This document shows positions 5,635-13,800 of a stretch of 20,196 nucleotides of DNA, piece after piece. Under the pieces are notes generated by a model, which had not been told where the DNA came from, did not search any database, and saw nothing but the letters and a program-made list of their open reading frames with translations. The stretch's first letter is position 1. Every line of letters starts with the position of its first letter. The position numbers were made by a program, and so were the translations under genes. The stretch comes from an uncultured Phycisphaerales bacterium. GTDB lineage: Bacteria; Planctomycetota; Phycisphaerae; Phycisphaerales; UBA1924. The DNA lies in assembly GCA_937891445.1 (NCBI GenBank), contig CALAFV010000348.1, positions 1 to 20,196 of the forward strand, read 5' to 3'.

Positions 5635-7980
5635 ATGACGCCACCATCGGGGGTTATGGAGGAGACGAGGAAGTCCAAGAAGACCACCCGGTCCCCCAAG
5701 CCGAGCCAGCGGGCCACCGCCGAGTCGATGGCCGCCCGGCAGCGGGACATCTCCGTCTCCGAGTTCTTCGCCAAGAACCGCCACCTGCTGGGGTTCGACA
5801 ACCCGCGCAAGGCGCTGCTGACCACCGTCAAGGAGGCGGTGGACAACTCGCTGGACGCGTGCGAGGAAGCGGGGATCCTGCCGGACATCACGGTGGTCAT
5901 CGAGGACCTGCAACCGGATCGGCCCGCGACGGCCAAAAGTTCGCGGTACCGGGTGACGGTCGTGGACAACGGGCCGGGGATCGTCCGCAAGCAGGTGGAG
6001 AACATCTTCGGGCGACTGCTGTACGGCTCGAAGTTCCACCGGCTGAAGATGTCGCGCGGGCAGCAGGGGATCGGCATCTCGGCGGCGGGGATGTACGGGC
6101 TGATCACCACGGGCAAGCCGATGGTGATCCACACGCGGCCGAACGCCTCCAAGCCGGCTCACCACATCGAGCTGGCGATGAACACCAAGACCAACCGGGC
6201 CGAGGTCACGACCGACGTCGAGACCCAGGACTTCCCGCCGCGGCGGCTGACGCAGTTGACTGCCGGGACGCGGAAACTCGCGGCCGAAGGGGAACTGCTC
6301 GACCCCGAGAGTTACCGCACCGGGACGAGCGTGACGATCGAACTGGAGGGGCGGTATCAGCGCGGGCGCGGGAGCGTCGATGAGTTCCTCGAACTGACCG
6401 CGATCGCCAACCCGCACGCCCGGATCGTCTTCATCCCCCCCACCCGCGAGAGCGCGGAGGAAGAGGATGAACTGCTGCCGGTGAAGAAACCCGGCAAGGG
6501 CAGCAAGGGGAAGGACTTCCAGGTCACGGACGACGAGGGGAACCTCGTCGCCCCCGCTCCCGCGGCGGAGGCCGCGCCGGCCGCGCCCGCCGCGCCGGCG
6601 GCGCCGGTGCAGACGACGGAGACCAACGGCGTCACGATCTTCCCCCGTGCGGTGACGGAACTGCCGCCGGAGACGCGGGAGATCCAGCCGCACCCGAAGG
6701 GGATCGAACTGGGCATCCTGCTGCAGATGCTCAAGGAGGCGGAACTCGAGCGGCCGGGGTACACGCTGTACAACTTCCTCCAGGAGAAGTTCAGCCGCAT
6801 CTCCGCCGCGACGGCGAGCGCTTTGTGCGAGAAGATCGGGGTCGGCAGCCGCACGAAGGTGACGGACATCAACCACGCGAAGGCGGAGGCGCTGTTCCGT
6901 GAGTTCCAGGAGGCGAAGTTCCCGCCGCCGCCGACGGACTGCCTGGCGCCGATCGGCGTGAAGCAACTGCTGGCGGGCATGCTCAAGGGGGTGCGGGCGG
7001 AGTTCTACGCGGCCAGCAGCCGCGACGCGGCGGTGTACCGCGGGCGTCCGTTCCAGATCGAGGCCGCGATCGCCTATGGCGGCGACCTGCCGGCGGACGA
7101 GCCGGCACGCGTCATCCGCTTCGCCAACCGCGTGCCGCTGCTGTACCAGCAGTCGGCGTGCTCGAGTTTCAAGGCGGTGGTGGACACGAACTGGCGGAAC
7201 TACGACCTGAACCAGCCGAAAAACTCGGCGCCGGTCGGGCCGCTGGTGATCATGATCCACATGGCGAGCGTGTGGGTGCCGTTCACCAGCGAGTCGAAGG
7301 AGGCGATCGCCGACTACGACGAGATCCGCAAGGAGATGAAACTGGCGCTGATGGAGTGCGGGCGGAAACTCGCGGCGTACGTCCGCAAGCGCCAGCGAAT
7401 GAAGCGGGAGAGCGAGCGCCGCGACGTCTTCGAGCGGTACATCGGCGAGATCGTCAAGGCCGTCAGCGAGATCAACGGCACCGACCCGAAGAAACTCTAC
7501 GACAAACTCCTGGAGCAGGCCCGCAAGCGTACGGCGGCCGCCGACCAGATCCTCGACGACGAGGGCCGGGTCGTGAAGACCAAGAAGGAGGAGGAGCCGG
7601 GCGACGACGAGGGTGTGATCATCCTCGAGACCGCGCGGCCGATCGAGGACCACACGCCGCGGGAGCATCTCAACGACCGCGCGGCGAAGGTGGCGGCGCA
7701 GCTGGCCGCCGGAACGTTCGGCGACGACCAGTTGCCGCTGCTGGACGGTGAGCCGCGGAAGCGGCGGGGCAAGGCGGCGCCGCCTCCTAAGCGTGTCGCG
7801 AAGAAGGCGAGCGCCGAACCGAAGAGCAAGCCGAGACGGGCTGCGAAGGAAGCCAAAACGCCCAAGGCAGCCCCCCCACCGCCGGCGTCCAAACCCGCCG
7901 CCAAGCCGGGCAAACTGAGGATGCGGCTGATCAACGGCGAACTCGTGCGGGTTGATGACCCGTCGCTGTTCGGGGGCTGA
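5635..7980 (+). CDS. top6B: DNA topoisomerase VI subunit B (GHKL ATPase), with insertion and basic tail
   Basis: This 781-residue subunit is the ATP-driven clamp of type IIB topoisomerase VI, which passes duplexes through double-strand breaks made by subunit A. The GHKL fold is clear: Glu67 and Asn71 in KEAVDNSLDA, Asp111 in VVDNGPGI, and GQQGIG at 142-147. A helix-two-turn-helix region spans about 381-431 and the transducer about 436-600. VPFTSESKEAIADYDEI (549-565) is a Topo VI B signature; Lys529 in NQPKN may be the ATP-contacting switch lysine. It is longer than archaeal homologues (about 530 residues). Extra parts are a charged then Ala/Pro-rich insertion (about 270-345) and a Lys/Ala/Pro-rich tail (about 705-760) ending in a compact KLRMRLINGELVRVDD segment. 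GGAGG at 5626-5630 supports the ATG at 5635. Confidence 0.96.
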   Translation: MTPPSGVMEETRKSKKTTRSPKPSQRATAESMAARQRDISVSEFFAKNRHLLGFDNPRKALLTTVKEAVDNSLDACEEAGILPDITVVIEDLQPDRPATAKSSRYRVTVVDNGPGIVRKQVENIFGRLLYGSKFHRLKMSRGQQGIGISAAGMYGLITTGKPMVIHTRPNASKPAHHIELAMNTKTNRAEVTTDVETQDFPPRRLTQLTAGTRKLAAEGELLDPESYRTGTSVTIELEGRYQRGRGSVDEFLELTAIANPHARIVFIPPTRESAEEEDELLPVKKPGKGSKGKDFQVTDDEGNLVAPAPAAEAAPAAPAAPAAPVQTTETNGVTIFPRAVTELPPETREIQPHPKGIELGILLQMLKEAELERPGYTLYNFLQEKFSRISAATASALCEKIGVGSRTKVTDINHAKAEALFREFQEAKFPPPPTDCLAPIGVKQLLAGMLKGVRAEFYAASSRDAAVYRGRPFQIEAAIAYGGDLPADEPARVIRFANRVPLLYQQSACSSFKAVVDTNWRNYDLNQPKNSAPVGPLVIMIHMASVWVPFTSESKEAIADYDEIRKEMKLALMECGRKLAAYVRKRQRMKRESERRDVFERYIGEIVKAVSEINGTDPKKLYDKLLEQARKRTAAADQILDDEGRVVKTKKEEEPGDDEGVIILETARPIEDHTPREHLNDRAAKVAAQLAAGTFGDDQLPLLDGEPRKRRGKAAPPPKRVAKKASAEPKSKPRRAAKEAKTPKAAPPPPASKPAAKPGKLRMRLINGELVRVDDPSLFGG

Positions 7981-8008
7981 GCCGCGTGCCGGCCGCGGGC
8001 GCCGCGGC
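7981..8008 (+). other. GC-rich inverted repeat between topoVIB and topoVIA
   Basis: GCCGCG (7981-7986) pairs with CGCGGC (8003-8008), directly after the topoVIB stop. Further GC pairing is possible inside. There is no T run, so I do not call a terminator; it may be an mRNA stability or processing element, or just GC bias. Confidence 0.25.
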
Positions 8009-8078
8009 GTGACCGTCGAGGCGAACCGCGGCAGCGCCGGGACGCCAACACAAGAGGTTCCAAGGACACGGACTGAAC

Positions 8079-9224
8079 ATGGCCAAGAAGCAGAGCAAGC
8101 CCGCCAGCGGCGGCCCGACCGCCCGGATCAAGGAGCGTGACGCCATCACGCACGCCAAGATCGTGTCGCTCGCGGACAACCTCGTGAAACAGACCTTCGC
8201 CGGCAAGGAGCCGACGATCGCGATCCCGACTCGCACGAAGTCGAACACGATCTGGAACAGGAAGCGGGGCATCCTGCAGATGGGCAGCGCCACGCAGGAC
8301 CGGCAACTGTTCAACCTGAACCAGGCCAAACTCTTCATGCAGTCGATGCTGCATGCCAACTCGATCCGGTCGCTGATCGAGGCGGAGAAGACGCTCAGCC
8401 TTCGTGGTATGTTCTACAAGGGGCTGCACACCGTCGCCGGGACGAAAGAGAAGACCTTCGCCGACCAGAGCGAATCGGACGCGATCCTCGAGGACCTCGA
8501 GGTGTCGCTGGGGGCGCTGCGCGAGGAACTGCACATCTTCGCGAAGAAGAAGGGGACCATGATCGGGAACATCACGATCGTGGACAGCGGGGACGAGATC
8601 GACTGCCGGAAGATGGGCAGCGGCGGGGACGCGATCCCGAGCATCGTCGAGCCGGACGTGATCCAGTTCAAGAAGTGCGAGGCGAAGTTCGTCCTGCACG
8701 TCGAGAAGGACACGGTCTGGGGCCGCTTCAACGAAGACAAGTTCTGGCAGAAGCACAACTGCATCCTGACCGAGGGGGGCGGGCAGCCGTCGCGCGGCGT
8801 GCGCCGGCTGCTTCAGCGGCTCAACAAGGAACTGGGACTGCCGATCTACTGCCTGCTCGACTGCGACCCGTGGGGGCATTACATCTTCAGCGTCATCAAG
8901 CAGGGGTCGATCAGCCTGGCGTTCGAGTCCGAGCGGCTCGCGATCCCGGACGCGAAGTTCATCGGCGTGCGGTCCTCGGACTACAAGACGCACCAACTCA
9001 GCGACGACGTCCAGATCGCGCTGACCGACACGGACATCAAGCGGGCCAAGGAGATCGCGGCGTACCCGTGGTTCCGCGACCACAAGGGGTGGCAGAAGGA
9101 GATCGCGGGGCTGCTCTCCAACGGCTTCAAGATGGAGGTCGAGTCGCTGATCACCAAGGACATCTCGTACGTCACCGAGACGTACGTGCCGGATAAGCTC
9201 AAGCGGAAGGACTGGCTGGACTGA
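8079..9224 (+). CDS. top6A: DNA topoisomerase VI subunit A (Spo11-like DNA cleavage subunit)
   Basis: The 381-residue protein is the DNA-cutting subunit of Topo VI, homologous to Spo11. The winged-helix (5Y-CAP) domain contains LSLRGMFYKGLH with Tyr113 as the catalytic residue that bonds to DNA; the FY form is like Spo11 rather than the YY of many archaea. The Toprim domain has Glu209 in HVEKDTVWGR, the TEGGGQPSRGVRRLLQRL helix, and the metal-binding DCDPWGHYIF with Asp261 and Asp263. All catalytic elements are intact and length is close to archaeal homologues (about 370-390). The N-terminus begins with a short Lys-rich stretch. It follows topoVIB by 98 bases in the usual B-then-A order, so the two are probably co-transcribed. 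The ribosome binding site (AAGGA at 8062-8066) is rather distant. Confidence 0.96.
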   Translation: MAKKQSKPASGGPTARIKERDAITHAKIVSLADNLVKQTFAGKEPTIAIPTRTKSNTIWNRKRGILQMGSATQDRQLFNLNQAKLFMQSMLHANSIRSLIEAEKTLSLRGMFYKGLHTVAGTKEKTFADQSESDAILEDLEVSLGALREELHIFAKKKGTMIGNITIVDSGDEIDCRKMGSGGDAIPSIVEPDVIQFKKCEAKFVLHVEKDTVWGRFNEDKFWQKHNCILTEGGGQPSRGVRRLLQRLNKELGLPIYCLLDCDPWGHYIFSVIKQGSISLAFESERLAIPDAKFIGVRSSDYKTHQLSDDVQIALTDTDIKRAKEIAAYPWFRDHKGWQKEIAGLLSNGFKMEVESLITKDISYVTETYVPDKLKRKDWLD

Positions 9225-9254
9225 GAGCCGCGTGGCGGCTGGAGGCCGTCAACG

Positions 9255-9698
9255 ATGACGGGGGCGAACCCAGGTCACGGCGCCGGCTCGCCCCCCACGG
9301 GGGCGGATGCCGGGTCGGTCGTCCTCTTTGACGGGGTGTGCAACCTCTGCAACGCCGCCGTTCGGTTCATCATCAGGCGGGACCCGGGAGGGCGGCTGCG
9401 GTTCGCGGCGCTGCAGTCCGAGGCAGCCGCGGTCCTGCTCGCGGCCCAGGCGGAGCCGCTGCCGGACAGCATCGTGCTCGTCGAGGGCGGGCGGGTCTTC
9501 ACCCGATCGGCCGCGGCGCTGCGGATCGCCCGCCGGCTGCGGTTCCCGTGGCCGCTGCTGTACGCCCTGATCGTGGTCCCGCGGCCACTCCGTGATGCGG
9601 TCTACGGGTGGATCGCCCGGAACCGGTACCGGTGGTTCGGCAGGAGCGACCAGTGCATGGTCCCGACGCCGGAGTTGAGAGCGAGGTTTCTCGACTGA
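9255..9698 (+). CDS. DCC-family thiol-disulfide oxidoreductase-like protein (DUF393)
   Basis: The 147-residue protein carries the motif naming the DCC family: FDGVCNLCN with Asp26, Cys29 and Cys32, after a short disordered N-terminus. It keeps the FAALQSE strand and the C-terminal YRWFGRSDQC segment (Cys134). Family members are predicted to have a thioredoxin-like fold and redox activity, but substrates are largely unknown. The ATG at 9255 has GGAGG at 9241-9245. It starts 30 bases after topoVIA on the same strand with no terminator between, so I infer co-transcription with the Topo VI genes. A functional link to Topo VI is unproven. The frame ends at TGA 9696-9698; an ATG overlaps this stop, but the frame it opens does not look coding. 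Confidence 0.9.
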   Translation: MTGANPGHGAGSPPTGADAGSVVLFDGVCNLCNAAVRFIIRRDPGGRLRFAALQSEAAAVLLAAQAEPLPDSIVLVEGGRVFTRSAAALRIARRLRFPWPLLYALIVVPRPLRDAVYGWIARNRYRWFGRSDQCMVPTPELRARFLD

Positions 9699-10122
9699 TG
9701 GCGGCCTACGCGGGCAGGCCGCGAGTTGGGATCGCCGCGCGGCCGATGCGGGGCACACCGACAGCACTTCCGCCCAAGCCGGACGGGGCGCATGCTGCAG
9801 TCGGGTGTGGTACCGGCTCGGCCCGGCCTGGTTGCACAGAGCCCACCCGGTCCTCCGCCCCGCAGCCGGGAGCCATGGGAATCCTCAGCTTTGGGGAATC
9901 CGTGGGATTCTTGTGCCGTGTGGTTCTACACTTTCTGACGCGCCAAGGCGGCCTTGTCCGGTACGGACAATATTCGTACGTGCGCGTGCGTATCCAACCG
10001 TCGATCCGGGCTTGGTCGCGCGGATCAAGCCGGTACGGGCCGCCGCGGCAGGACGGACAGGTACAATGGGCAAACTGGCATTTCCCCCGCTTTCCGCCTC
10101 TCGACTCGCGAAGGAGTGCAGC
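9699..10122 (+). other. Non-coding 424-base region upstream of the ANTAR regulator, with several inverted repeats
   Basis: I find no convincing gene. The region holds GAATCC-GTG-GGATTC (9896-9910), with an extra GGGAATCC copy at 9877-9884. It holds the palindrome at 9954-9970 and a second CCGGTACGG copy at 10030-10038. It also holds two overlapping, mutually exclusive pairings: GATCCG 10003-10008 with CGGATC 10021-10026, or GGCTTG 10009-10014 with CAAGCC 10026-10031. TACAAT at 10062-10067 is a possible -10 without a good -35. AAGGAG at 10111-10116 is the ribosome binding site of the next gene. The unusual length and pairings suggest a regulatory leader, but transcription from upstream of these elements is not shown. 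Confidence 0.45.
9954..9970. promoter_or_regulatory. Candidate operator: perfect 7-base inverted repeat with 3-base centre
   Basis: TTGTCCG-GTA-CGGACAA is a perfect dyad in the non-coding region 153 bases ahead of the ANTAR-regulator start. The size fits a dimeric transcription factor site; no known factor is assigned. Confidence 0.35.
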
Positions 10123-10791
10123 GTGGACACGGACAAGGCCGTCAACGGCGGCAGGCCGCGCAGCAAAACCAATCCCGGCGAGGCCGTTCCAACGTCGTTC
10201 GGGCGCAGCCGGGTGCTGATCGCGGACGACGAGCACCTGGTCGCCACGGGCCTTGCCGCGGCGGTGCGGGAACTCGGCCACGAGGTCGTGGCCGTGGTCG
10301 GCGACGGCGAGGCGGCCCTCGAGGCGGCCAGGCGCCACAAGCCCGACCTGGCGCTGCTGGACATCCGCATGCCCCGCATGACGGGGATCGACGCGGCCCG
10401 GGCGATCTACGACGAACTGGGGATCCCGACCATCATCATCTCGGCGTACTCCGACGCCGAGCACGTGGCCCAGATCCAGCGCAACGGGCTCTCGTCGGGG
10501 ATCTTCGGGTACGCGCTCAAGCCGGTCTCCGCCGCGGAACTCGGCGTGATGATCGGGACGATCCGCCACCGCGCCGCGATCGACGACTACCGGCGCACCC
10601 GGGTGTCGCAGTTGGAGACCAACCTTCTGAACCGGCGCACGGTCGAGCAGGCCAAGTGGAAGATGGTCGAGAAACTCGGGCTCACCGAGCCGCAGGCGCA
10701 CGAGAAACTCCAGCGCATGGCGCGCGACCGTCGGCGGCCGCTGATCGAGATCGCGAAGTTGGTGCTGGAGTCGGACACGCTCCCCATCTGA
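10123..10791 (+). CDS. ANTAR-domain response regulator (predicted RNA-binding antiterminator)
   Basis: The 222-residue protein starts at GTG 10123, six bases after AAGGAG (10111-10116). After a ~28-residue Lys/Arg-rich leader comes a receiver domain (about 29-150): acidic Asp35-Asp36, phospho-acceptor Asp80 in LLDIRMPRMTG, Ser108 in IISAYS, and Lys133 in LKPVS. A short coiled linker leads to an ANTAR domain (about 164-217) with the motif RRTVEQAKWKMVEKLGLTEPQAHEKLQRMARDRRRPL split over its helices. ANTAR regulators of the NasR/AmiR/EutV type bind paired RNA hairpins and prevent transcription termination when activated. No cognate histidine kinase is adjacent, so it looks like an orphan regulator. 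The 424-base region before it contains pairing elements that could be a target. A long hairpin follows the gene. Confidence 0.92.
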   Translation: MDTDKAVNGGRPRSKTNPGEAVPTSFGRSRVLIADDEHLVATGLAAAVRELGHEVVAVVGDGEAALEAARRHKPDLALLDIRMPRMTGIDAARAIYDELGIPTIIISAYSDAEHVAQIQRNGLSSGIFGYALKPVSAAELGVMIGTIRHRAAIDDYRRTRVSQLETNLLNRRTVEQAKWKMVEKLGLTEPQAHEKLQRMARDRRRPLIEIAKLVLESDTLPI

Positions 10792-10826
10792 CCCCCTCCC
10801 CCACTCCCCACCGCAGCCAGAAACGT

Positions 10827-10866
10827 CGAACGCCCCGGGTCCTTTGCGAAGGAACCGGGGCGTTCG
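10827..10866. terminator. Long hairpin between convergent genes, probably a bidirectional terminator
   Basis: An 18-base-pair stem with one mismatch (10827-10844 with 10849-10866) closes a TGCG loop. It lies between the stop of the ANTAR regulator (10791) and the stop of the convergent large gene (10891). The T-rich flanks are short: TT on the + side and ACGTTT on the - side. Confidence 0.75.
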
Positions 10867-10890
10867 TTACATCCTGCGTGCGGGATCGGC

Positions 10891-13800
10891 TCAGGCCGCG
10901 ACGAAGTCGGGCGTGAACTCCACGGACCACTCGTCGAGATCGAGTCGGAACGGCAGCAGCGTCAGCAGGCCGTCGTCCTCGATGCTGCGACCGGCCAGCA
11001 GCAGCGTGCGGCCGACGGAGGCCGCGGCCAGCGGCAGGCTCATCCGCGGGCCATCCGCGCGGAAAGTGACCTCGATGCTCTTCCAAAGCCCGCCCGGGAC
11101 CCAACGGAACAGCACGACCTCGTCGAACTCGTCGATCGCGAAGATGTTGATCCCGCCGTCGGTGGACACTGCGACCTCGACGCCGTCGGCGACGTTCGGG
11201 CCCTCGGCGGCCGCGGTGATGTTGGCGATTTCCCACATGTCCGGGCGGCCGGCGGCGAGGTTCTCGGCCTGGAGTTGAGGAGACCACCAGTAGGTGTAGA
11301 CCTGGCCGTCCGCGGTGCGGCCGGCGACGTTGAGGCCGCCCCAGGGCGTGACGTAGGCGTCGAGTTGGCCGACGAAACGAGGCCCGTTGAGAGCCTCGGT
11401 CATGTTGATGGCGACCCAGGTGTCGCGCCCGAAGATGAACTCCATGCCCGGGGCCCACCAGTAGATGACGACGTTGCCGCTGCTGTCGAGGCCGGCGAGG
11501 TTGAGGCCGTCCCAGCCGGAGACGTAGCCGGTGAGGCCGCCGGCCATGACCGGGCCGTCGGCGATCACCGTGAGGTCGGCGTACTGCCACGAGGTGAGAC
11601 CGGGGGCCCACCAGTAGTTGATTGCGTGGCCGCGGGCGTCGAGGCCGGCGATGTGGATCGAGCCCCAACTGGGCTGGTAGGTCGTGAGGTCGCCGGAGAG
11701 GCCGGGGCCGTCGATCGCGGCGGTGTGGTCCACGCCGATCCACACGCCGCTGGCAAGGTCGCCGACGAGGTGCCAGACGTGGCTGCGCTCGTCGGTCATG
11801 GCGAGGTTGATCAGGCCGTCGGGCGTGAGGAAGGGGGTCATGTCCACGACGCGGCCGCGGAAGTTGGCCGCCGCGGCGATGTCCACGTACCAGAACTGGC
11901 CGATGGCCTCGTCGAAGACGGTGGCGTAGGGGTGGCGGTCCACGTCGAGCGCGAAGACGACGAGGTACTGGTCCACCTCGAGGCTGACGAGGGTTTGGGT
12001 CTGCGGGGCGACGGGGCGGGCGAGGAACTTGATCGCCAGGTCGGTCTGGAAGTTCGGGAGGTCGATGACCACCTCACCCGTGGGCGCCCAGACGCCGCTG
12101 ACGGTGGTGAGGGCACTCGTGACGCCGGGATCGGTGGACCAGATCTCGATGTCGAAGATGCGGTTGCGGGAGAGGCCGCCGATGACCAGACGCCCGCCGG
12201 AGATCGTGCCGCTGGAGAGGTTGCCGTCACGGAGAACATAAGCGACGCCCTGGTCGCCGTCGGAGACGCCCCACGCGAGGAGCGAGTGGCCGCTGGCCGC
12301 GGCGGAGATGCGACCGGCGAGGTTGCGGGCGCTGAAGTGGGCAAAGTCCACGGCGAGGGTGTCGCTGTGGGTGAACTCGAAGAACGTGCGCTGGAGGGCC
12401 CGCATGGTCGGCGTGATCGTGTAGCCGTTCCAGGCGAGTTCCTCGGTGTTGATGCGCAGGCCCATGCCGAGTTGGCCGCTGGCCAGGCCGGTCCAGATCA
12501 TGACGCGGAAGTTCGCCTCGTCCTGCTGCTGGGTGAAGTTGGCGGAGTACTCGGGGCGGTTGTTCGGCCAGGCATCGCGCGACATGCCCCATTCGCCGTT
12601 GAGGATCGGGCGGCCGTCGTTGCGGTGCGTGACCCAGTAACTGGTGAAGTAGCCGTTCTGGACGGCGGGGAGCACCGACTTGTCGGCCTGCGGGTTGAGC
12701 AGCGGGCCGGCGTTGGAGACGGTGTAGAGGTGGGGTGAGAGGGCGTCGAAGGAGCGGGAGAGGAAGACCTGGCGGGCCATCGGACCGCGAGGGTCGGGGG
12801 TGATCGTGGAGTTGAAGACGATGCGGCCGGGGTCGATGGACTTGATGTACTCGCCCAGTTCGTTGATCCAGCGGGCGCGGGTGCGGAACTCGGTCTCGCG
12901 GCCGGGCTCTGCGTCGCCCTCGGCGTTGAGCGTCCACTCCCAACTGTCCCACTCGCTCAGGGGCTCCCAGCCGAGGACGTACTCGGCGTAGGGGCTCTCG
13001 TTGGCCCACTGAATGACCTTGGCCATGCGGGCCTTGGCGAGTTCGAGCGTGCCCGGGGTCTGGAAGAAGTCGTTGATGTCGGTCAGGGGACCGCCGAAGT
13101 TGGAGGCCCAGGGGCCCTCGAGACCGAAGGCCTCGTCGTAGGAGAAACTGTCGAAGGGGCTGAAGATGATCCGGATGCCGCGCTCACCGGCCTCGCGCAG
13201 CACGTTGTGCATGAACTGGCGCATGTCGGGGTTGAACTGGCCGGCGTTGTGCTCGATCCAGTAGAGGCCGCGGGGCGGGTCGGGGTTGCCCTGGTAGTAG
13301 ACGTTCTGGAGTTCGAGGTAGACGCGCATCGTGGTCACGCCGCTGTCGCGCAGGTAGTCGAAGTAGTCCTCGTACGAGCCCTCGACGGGGATGTGCGTGG
13401 AGAAGTTCTGGTAGACGCCGTTGGCGTTGTCCCAGACCTCACCGGGGAAGAGTTGGCGGGTGTAGGCCCATGAGAGGCCCATGTGGTCGCCCACGACGAC
13501 GAAGGGCTCGCCGTTCTCGAACATGAGCGTGCCGCCCATGGGGGACGGGATCACGCGGCCCTTGTAGCCGGGGCCGGGTGAGGCGAGGGTGGTGAAGGCC
13601 GGCGCCTGGGAGATGGCGCTGGAGTTGCCCGCGGCGTCGATCGCGCGGATCGCGACGTAGTACGTGCGGCCGGGGAGCAGTTCGGCGATGCGCAGCGACT
13701 CGGCCAGGCCGGCCAGACGCGGCGTGTACGCCTGGCGGAAGCGCTGGGCGGCCTCCCACTCGGCGTCGTTGGTGATCGGCGACTCACTGACGCGGATCTC

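Noticed and set aside
5617..7668. 683-codon open frame antisense to topoVIB
   Set aside because: Arg/Leu/Val-rich shadow of a gene with unmistakable TopoVIB motifs.
9698..10219. Open frame starting with an ATG that overlaps the DCC gene stop (TGATG)
   Set aside because: The coupling geometry is tempting, but the product is Arg/Pro/Ser/Gly-rich without hydrophobic pattern, and it runs about 97 bases into the well-supported ANTAR regulator gene.
11275..12738. 487-codon open frame antisense to the LEPR-XLL gene
   Set aside because: Val/Gly/Glu/Ala composition without domains; the opposite strand has clear domain and repeat structure.
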